DNA from: Gracilaria domingensis
Lineage: Eukaryota > Rhodophyta > Florideophyceae > Gracilariales > Gracilariaceae
DNA length: 44,726 bases
Direction: 5' to 3'
Assembly (NCBI GenBank): GCA_022539475.1
Contig: VCMS01000370.1
Location: 107,529 to 152,254, forward strand
This document shows, piece after piece, positions 39,150-44,726 of this stretch (positions are counted from its first letter, which is position 1; each line of letters starts with the position of its first letter). The notes under the pieces are model-generated. The model had not been told where the DNA came from. It was given only the letters and a program-made list of their open reading frames with translations, and did not search any database. The translations under genes and the position numbers were made by a program.

Positions 39150-40613
39150 TGGATTAGTGCAACCCGCATCATAAACCATGTTTGAGAGAACTTTTTGGAA
39201 GGATATGGGCCATAACGTTGCCCGAAAAGCTTTGACATCAGGTAGAACATTGCGGCATTTCTTTCAGATTCAGACTTGCGCTGGCAGAGTCTGCCAGACA
39301 GACAGCGCCAGGAACCAAACCACTGCCCCCCACAGGAGTTGTTGGGTTCTTTCACCGCCTGTCATTATACTCCAGACAAGATTCATAAAGCTCAAAGCCT
39401 GCTTGACAGCAGAATTATCACAGCTGATTCCGTCTCAAGCCAAGCGTCTTCTGATGTCTAATTTCCATATCGAAGAAGAAGAAAGCATTTCCGTCAAGTT
39501 CGTGAAAATGTAGACTTGTGCTCACAGACGAATCCAAATGTCAAGCAACTCCCCCCACAGGAACTGCTGGGCTTCTGCATTTCTGGCAAGCATAACATGA
39601 GCCAAGTTGATAACCAAGATAGAAAACTCACAGAGGAATCCAAAGAGCCAAACAACTCCCCCTACAGGAGCTGCTGAGCTTCGGCATTGCTTGCGAGAAC
39701 ATCGTTTTCCAGGTCTACAACCATGAAACAATCTTGACAGTATTCTTGTCTGGCTTCCTTCAGCCTTCGGCAAAGATTCTTCGTCCTTCGTACACATGCA
39801 CTCGTGCTCACGGGCAGAGCAGAGAGCCCAACAACTACCCCCCACAGGCGTTGTTGGGTTTAAACATTGTCCGTTACCACATCGTACAGTAGGCGTACAA
39901 ATAGAGAAGAAACAGTGTCTGCGCCATTGCCCAAATCGCTTCGTTCACAGTAGAATTGTATAGCCTTCCTTTGCCTTATGTATTGATTTCTCTTCATAAT
40001 TCGTTCACAGTCGCGATCACGGATAGAATCAAGACCCATGAACTGCCCCCCACAGGAGTTATTAGGATCCTTCATCTTCCGCAAACACATCGTAGAACCA
40101 AGGTACAAATCGAGGAGAAAAACTTTCTGCGTCATTGTTCAAGTCGTGTCCTTGCTTCATAAAGCGCTCTCTCTCCAGATCTTGCACAGGCAGAATTAAT
40201 GACATAAACAGAGCGAGAAGCCAAAGCATTCCCCCCACAGGAATTTTCGGCTTTCGTCAATGTCCTTTGTCGCATAATATACCTGCTTCGCATAACTGGA
40301 CACAATCCTTCCCGCAAGGTTGACAAAAGGTTAGCTTCGAACCTCTTCCTCTTCATATAGCCTTCTTGATCCGACTTTCAGTACAAAAACCGCACCGTGC
40401 ATCAGAGTGACCATCAGTCTAACAACTCCCCCCCACAGGAAGTGTCGACCTTTAAAATCTTCCACATCTGCAAAGTGGTCCAGCAGCCTATCCCGAACGG
40501 ATTGTGGACGCAGCGGTTTTCATATGTCTCAAACACACCACCCGGAACGAAGAGTACTTGCATCACCATTCATAGCCTCTCGTCTCATGCACCCTCTTCG
40601 CCAGTAACCACTT
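39150..40613 (-). pseudogene. Decayed continuation of the cysteine-rich repeat array
   Basis: Past the stop of the repeat protein at 40614, the minus strand still shows repeat-like pieces in changing frames: PGGVFETYENRC (about 40520), RSVYVINSACARSGERALYE (about 40150-40225) and NNSCGG/TTPVGG-type segments. The core corresponding to the PVGG end of each unit recurs at about 39330, 39555, 39660, 39843, 40050, 40235 and 40433. No open frame longer than about 90 codons remains. Either the gene was once longer or these are separate broken copies. Confidence 0.6.
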
Positions 40614-42200
40614 CTATAGCGAGGTACGCATCTCAAAATTCCCATCTATACCCATAACACCCATCAAAGTGGTTAGGGCATTATGATCAAGCGCAATGTG
40701 ACCAAACATATAACTTTGCACCGCACAAATGGTTCCGTGTTCACACAACGCTGTCCTTTTTCGACTGGCACCGGCGCTGTTTGAAATGTAATCTCCTCCC
40801 TCACGTACTCTGCATAACCCTCCGCGGCATAGTAAACTTTTTGCCAATACCCAGAACGCATTCCATCCATACGGCTTTCCAGCGCTCATCGGAACTACAC
40901 ACTTCTCTTTCCCATGACAACTTGCACAGGGCGTCTCGTGGGTGCCTTTAGTGTTCGACGTGCCAGAGCTTCCTGTACGAGCCTTGCATAATCCTTTCTG
41001 GCACGTATGACCTCGATCACAAACCCGGAAAGGATCGCGCCCGCAACGGAGTCGCGCTCTCATCGGTCGCACACATTGTTTGCTTTGGATTGTCCCAGCG
41101 CAAACAGTTCCATCAACACGCACGGATCCTTGTCCTGTGCAATCTCTATGCAAAGGAGTTCGACAGATTCCATTCTCATAAATCAGCCCTTGAGCACAAA
41201 CATAGAGATCTCGATTGTAGTGAAATCCACGTTGCCTTGGAAAGACGCCTTTCTTTAAAAGCGTATTCTTCGCGCATACTGCTTCATGCTCGCACAGCGG
41301 ACGCCTTGCCTTATTCAGGTCCTTCCGCCAAACGGTGAACTGGTTATGCCCGCATCGATAACCAACTGGCGTTCGCAGCGTGCACTGCTTCCTTTGCTCT
41401 GTATCAGCGCAGACATTCCCACGTATACCAAAAGATCTGGAAGCCGAACCATTTTCTCCAAGAGAGATATTTCGCTCTCTGCATCGTCTTCGCATCCAAT
41501 ATAAACTAGATCTGAAAGCCCGAAACGGTTTCTTTCCGCAGCAGGACTTCGTAGACTTTGACTTCATGGGAAGCTTCTTCATCGCTGTCCCAGCAGGACC
41601 AGCACTTGGTATGTAGACAGAGTCAAGAGTCCTGAGATTTCCCCCCACAGGAATTTTTCGGTCCCGGCAACGTCCATTGTCACATTGTAGATCTTCTGCG
41701 CATGCCGAGCACGGATCTTGACCGCTACGCCCTCCTACTCGCTCTGGCGTCACGCAAATCTTCTGTCTTGCAGTTCCCACGCAAACTGATCCAGGCACAC
41801 AGACAGATCCAGCAGCCATACAACTTCCCCCCACAGGAGTTGTTGGCCTCTGGCGTCGTCCGTGGACAATCCTTAAACAAGCAGAGAACGAATCATATCT
41901 ACAACGGTGTCCTACATACGTTCGTTTCACGCAAAGCGTCTCGAGTACCGTCCCGGGGCAAACAGAATCAGGGCAACACACTGACTTTGAAGTGATATTG
42001 ATATCCCCCACCGATACCATAGATCTTCTCCATAGCATGTTTGGGCTTTGCAAACCTGGATGGCAGTAGCAGGACAGATTTTCTCCACGATTCCTGAACG
42101 GCCTTGATGTTGTCAAAAGCTTTTCAGTCGCGTTCGAAGAATAAACAGAATGGTGAATGTAAACGTCACCGAAGCGAATTCCCCCCACTGGAATTTTTGA
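39311..42200. repeat. Array of stem-loops with near-invariant loop CCCCACA
   Basis: On the plus strand the 7-nt loop lies at 39328, 39553, 39660 (CCCTACA), 39841, 40048, 40233, 40431, 41643, 41829 and 42183 (CCCCACT). In nearly all it is closed by CC on the left and GG on the right. Stems differ among copies but remain largely complementary: copy 39841 has CCCAACAAC..CC with GG..GTTGTTGGG; copy 40233 has AAGCC...ATTCC with GGAAT...GGCTT; copy 41829 has GCCATACAACTTCC with GGAGTTGTTGGC (two bulges). Spacing is often 180-225 bp, matching the 186-bp coding unit. The loop codes the PVGG part of the unit where the frame is intact. Confidence 0.7.
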
Positions 42201-42593
42201 CATGTATCGATCCTTTTCACGTAGTAGATCTGTTTCGCAAATCCATAAAGGATTTTGTCCACAGCGATGCCCGGGCCGCTTACGTAAAAGCCTATGCTTC
42301 TTCCTTGCCATTCCAGCACCAACAAAATTGGTGCTCCAAGTCAGGCCTTCCGTGATGACAAAGTATGGATCAATTCTACGTGTCACATTGACAGCCTTTA
42401 GAATCACATTTCGCATCCAGTGGCCGGGCTTTGTAACAATTGAGTCCTTTGAGAAGGACATATTAATGGACCCAGTGCTCACATCTTCCTGGTGTGCGGC
42501 AAGTATTTTGGTCCTTTCATACTCATAGGAGAGTTCGGTGACACCGCTTGCCACCACCAAAACAAAAAGCAACGTGAAAAGCAGGGAGCACAT
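40614..42593 (-). CDS. Secreted cysteine-rich tandem-repeat protein
   Basis: 659 residues from ATG 42593. The signal peptide is MCSLLFTLLFVLVVASGV. The rest consists of degenerate units of about 62 residues; the best one reads SVCVPGSVCVGTARQKICV, then VGGRSGQDPCSACAEDLQC and DNGRCRDRKIPVGG. The general pattern is GSVCxGT, C, VGxRCGxDPF, C, C, GxCR, (I/T)PVGG. I count about nine to ten units. In many, expected cysteines are replaced (for example SAGPAGTAMKKLP), so disulfide pairing must be incomplete, yet the frame is open throughout. There is no domain name I can assign; a cell-surface or extracellular-matrix role is a guess from the signal peptide and Cys repeats. A TATA box lies about 121 nt upstream. 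The array continues in broken form past the stop codon. Confidence 0.6.
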   Translation of the reverse strand: MCSLLFTLLFVLVVASGVTELSYEYERTKILAAHQEDVSTGSINMSFSKDSIVTKPGHWMRNVILKAVNVTRRIDPYFVITEGLTWSTNFVGAGMARKKHRLLRKRPGHRCGQNPLWICETDLLREKDRYMSKIPVGGIRFGDVYIHHSVYSSNATEKLLTTSRPFRNRGENLSCYCHPGLQSPNMLWRRSMVSVGDINITSKSVCCPDSVCPGTVLETLCVKRTYVGHRCRYDSFSACLRIVHGRRQRPTTPVGGSCMAAGSVCVPGSVCVGTARQKICVTPERVGGRSGQDPCSACAEDLQCDNGRCRDRKIPVGGNLRTLDSVYIPSAGPAGTAMKKLPMKSKSTKSCCGKKPFRAFRSSLYWMRRRCRERNISLGENGSASRSFGIRGNVCADTEQRKQCTLRTPVGYRCGHNQFTVWRKDLNKARRPLCEHEAVCAKNTLLKKGVFPRQRGFHYNRDLYVCAQGLIYENGICRTPLHRDCTGQGSVRVDGTVCAGTIQSKQCVRPMRARLRCGRDPFRVCDRGHTCQKGLCKARTGSSGTSNTKGTHETPCASCHGKEKCVVPMSAGKPYGWNAFWVLAKSLLCRGGLCRVREGGDYISNSAGASRKRTALCEHGTICAVQSYMFGHIALDHNALTTLMGVMGIDGNFEMRTSL

Positions 42594-44010
42594 CCCTCAT
42601 GGGCTTCCGCCTTTATTGCACGCGGATTGATGCAAACGGTTCCTTGTCAAGTAACCCGACAAAATTCGGCTGAGAATGAGGGGAGAACGGATGAACTGCG
42701 GTCGAATGTCCGGCTTATATACCCTCGGAAACGAGGCAGGAGAGGCCAGAGGAGTGCTGCCAACGAAAATTCTCTGACAATTCGAATCACGAAGAACGCA
42801 GGCGAGGAGATAGCGCGTTCAAATGCATCCAAAGTACACGTTCTCTTCAAGCGCCGTTCTGACACTATGAATTAGGGAAGTGAGAGTATCAGATACGCTC
42901 CGCACGCCCCCTGATTACATCAACCTCACAAAAGCATCGAAGCTGTCCCATGACGCGCGCAATTCGTACAACGACGCATAATCACGCCCCAGAAGATTTC
43001 TAGACCGCTTCGTTTTCATGGGAGATTTAGTCAAAGAATAGAGAGAGGTAAAGTACTGACGGCACACGGGGAGTTTGATAATGCAATTTGTTCAATTTCT
43101 TGCTGCCATCACGCCAAACCTTCGATACGCATTTTCAGTCTCTTTCCCAACATGAAAGATACAAACGGAATGATGCTTGATAATAACAGGATCGCAGATG
43201 CTTTGAGTTTCTAGAGCGACAAAAACCAAGGTGGACATGTCTTCAGTCAGACATTAGAGACATTTCCGCACTATCCAGATCACGTTTGGAAAATCAGTTT
43301 TGCAATTGAAACACCTCTGCGAGGAGTTCTCCCAGGCTCACAGCCGCATAGTAAAGCCGTTGACCAGGAAAATCATCTCAGTTCGTGTGCAACAGATTTT
43401 CCAGTGGTGAGAATGCAAGCACATGCTGCGGCTGTTTATCATCTTCGATCACGTGAACATGTTCTCCGCGTAGAGAACTAATATCAGAAGTCCATTTCAA
43501 ACCCATTCTGATGATTTTGGGTTCACCAAGTCTAGTACTGCAGAACAATTCGAATGAACATAGCTCAATAGCAATTCACTACGTTGTGCACAGGTTTGAC
43601 GGTCAAGCTTTGACCGATCGGAAAGTGCTTCATAGTCATTCATTATTCCCAAAATGTTTTCGGAGGAAGACCTTCTACAATTGTACATTGTGAATGGTGC
43701 AAATGTTCCAAAGCTGAGTTCATCCAAGCGCGACGATGAAGTCTGATCTGATCAGCTTGTACCCAAGGCACTGAATGTACCGTTCTACCGACGACACCTA
43801 TGGGTACCGTCGTAGCGCGAATGTGCCATTATACCTTCGTACCCTTGGCACTAAACTTGTATTTGGTAGTTCAAAGTTCCTAGATGTACCTGCGAAGGTA
43901 GGATAAGATCCATTCGTAAATTTCAGAAATTTCTGTTAGGTATTATCCGATAATACCTTCGTATCTCTTTGTGCAGCACACAATGTGCGTGAAGGTAAAA
44001 AGGTTAGGGA
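42594..44010. other. Intergenic stretch, no gene recognised
   Basis: Contains the promoter of the cysteine-rich gene at its left end. Frames are short and featureless. At 43760 and 43849 the motif GTACCC(AA/TT)GGCACT occurs as a direct repeat about 90 bp apart. At 43938-43958 there is a hairpin (AGGTATTAT, loop CCG, ATAATACCT), preceded by the 12-bp palindrome CAGAAATTTCTG (43924-43935). These may mark a small non-autonomous element. Confidence 0.45.
42714..42721 (-). promoter_or_regulatory. TATA box of the cysteine-rich repeat gene
   Basis: The sense strand reads TATATAAG, about 121 nt upstream of the ATG at 42593, a plausible distance for a gene with a leader of roughly 90 nt. Confidence 0.5.
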
Positions 44011-44585
44011 CTATCGGTCATATATATGAGCATCATGATATGATCTTGGCCCTCTTACTCTCGGTACTTCTAGAGTTAGGAAGGCCACCATAGCCATCCC
44101 AGCAACCAGAGCTTGTCGCACCTCGAGATCGCAGGCTCGATAATCTCCAGAATGCTTTGTATAGACGGAGTGTAAGAGCTGCACTGCACACATGGACGAC
44201 ATTCTGAACAGCCCATGCTCAGCTCCAAGCAGAGGCGAATCTTCCGAAACCGAACTGCTGGAACTATCAATCGGGAGAAGAGTTGGGCTGGTGTTGTCGC
44301 TTAGGACGGAGACATCGATTGAGCCTCTTTGAATGGGTGTATGGACGAAGGGAAGAGAAGAAGCTGCTAAAAGCACTTCGGCACCTTTCAGACGTTCGGT
44401 GGTTAATGGAGAGGACGTGTCTAGCACTGACAACACAGCCTGAACTCGAGACAGAAGGTTGAACTCAGAACTTGTGCCTCTAAAAACTGGCCTTGCACAG
44501 TAGTGGTGGAAATTGAAGCAGGGCTGTTCCGAAAGCGTGAAGTGCTGTAATTGCAGTGCGTAGTCAAGAATAAGGACGTCCGGAA
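44011..44585 (-). CDS. C-terminal part of an unidentified protein (partial)
   Basis: The minus frame is open from about 44585 to the stop at 44011 and reads like a real protein: DVLILDYALQLQHFTLSEQP, then RLKGAEVLLAASSLPFVHTP, a Ser-rich stretch, then ACDLEVRQALVAGMAMVAFL. I do not recognise the family. There is no ATG in the part that looks coding. The sequence just upstream on the sense strand (GTAGTATAGTAG) contains stops but also possible AG acceptor sites, so this may be a last exon whose earlier exons lie at or beyond the window edge. A decayed gene is also possible. Confidence 0.35.
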
Positions 44586-44663
44586 GAGCCTACTATACTA
44601 CCCTGCACCGACGGTTTAACGCAGTGCGCATTTTATCTGCTTTGACACTGACGAGGGCAGAGC

Positions 44664-44685
44664 TCTTAAGCTTTTGCTTAAGAGG
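44664..44685. repeat. Perfect 9-bp hairpin with T4 loop
   Basis: CTCTTAAGC, loop TTTT, GCTTAAGAG. No gene context is visible at this edge of the window. Confidence 0.6.
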
Positions 44686-44726
44686 AAGGGTTGCTGTCTA
44701 CGCCGAACTTGGGTTTTCCTTCTCGA

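Noticed and set aside
39311..42200. Reading the repeated CCCCCCACAG|G as splice acceptors or the array as CRISPR or integron attC sites
   Set aside because: The repeats coincide with the PVGG end of the protein unit on the minus strand, which explains their origin. Spacing is too large and spacers too different for CRISPR; there is no cassette-like gene between copies; no matching donor sites for plus-strand introns were found.

Overview
The window is nuclear DNA of a photosynthetic eukaryote, most probably a mesophilic red alga of the Porphyridium type. The evidence is a red-lineage (Lhcr-type) light-harvesting protein with a short N-terminal plastid-targeting stretch at 37373-38107, mostly intronless close-packed genes, and two short GT-AG introns (93 and 70 bp) that both start GTACGT and carry a CTAAC branch-point sequence. 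The genus is an inference.

Layout. 1-9290 is a gene-poor tract with no intact gene I can defend. It holds decayed gene pieces, clearly an LCB2-type serine palmitoyltransferase (about 7690-8440) followed directly by a coatomer alpha fragment (about 8550-8875). 9299-18190 is a Ty3/gypsy-type chromovirus on the minus strand (leader, Gag, protease, RT, RNase H, integrase, chromodomain) broken by several single-base frameshifts and a stop codon; no second LTR is visible. It abuts a decayed tyrosine recombinase of the Crypton/DIRS kind (about 18181-19470), whose 3' side has strong hairpins, and a 55-bp palindrome follows at 20107-20161.

20728-38107 is the gene island: a secreted Kazal-like protein, an ionotropic-glutamate-receptor-like membrane protein with one intron, tRNA-Thr(AGT), a PH-domain AGC kinase, a very-long-chain 3-ketoacyl-CoA reductase, APC5, an RCC1-repeat protein, a WDR44-like WD40 protein, the CAF-1 large subunit and the Lhcr protein. 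Many are arranged head to head (reductase/APC5, WDR44-like/CAF-1) with 280-435 bp shared promoters. These are unrelated housekeeping functions (cell cycle, chromatin assembly, lipid elongation, signalling, photosynthesis), not an operon-like system. GC content rises sharply in 24-29.7 kb.

38108-44726 is again gene-poor. It holds a secreted cysteine-rich tandem-repeat protein (40614-42593, minus) whose repeat array continues as broken copies to about 39150, and at the right edge the C-terminal part of an unidentified protein.

The most unusual signal is structural. The retroelement is dotted with short perfect hairpins with 3-4-nt loops, including six GNRA-type loops within 340 bp of its leader. 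Separately, the cysteine-rich repeat array carries at least ten stem-loops whose loop (CCCCACA) is nearly invariant while the stems differ from copy to copy yet stay complementary, even where the reading frame is lost.
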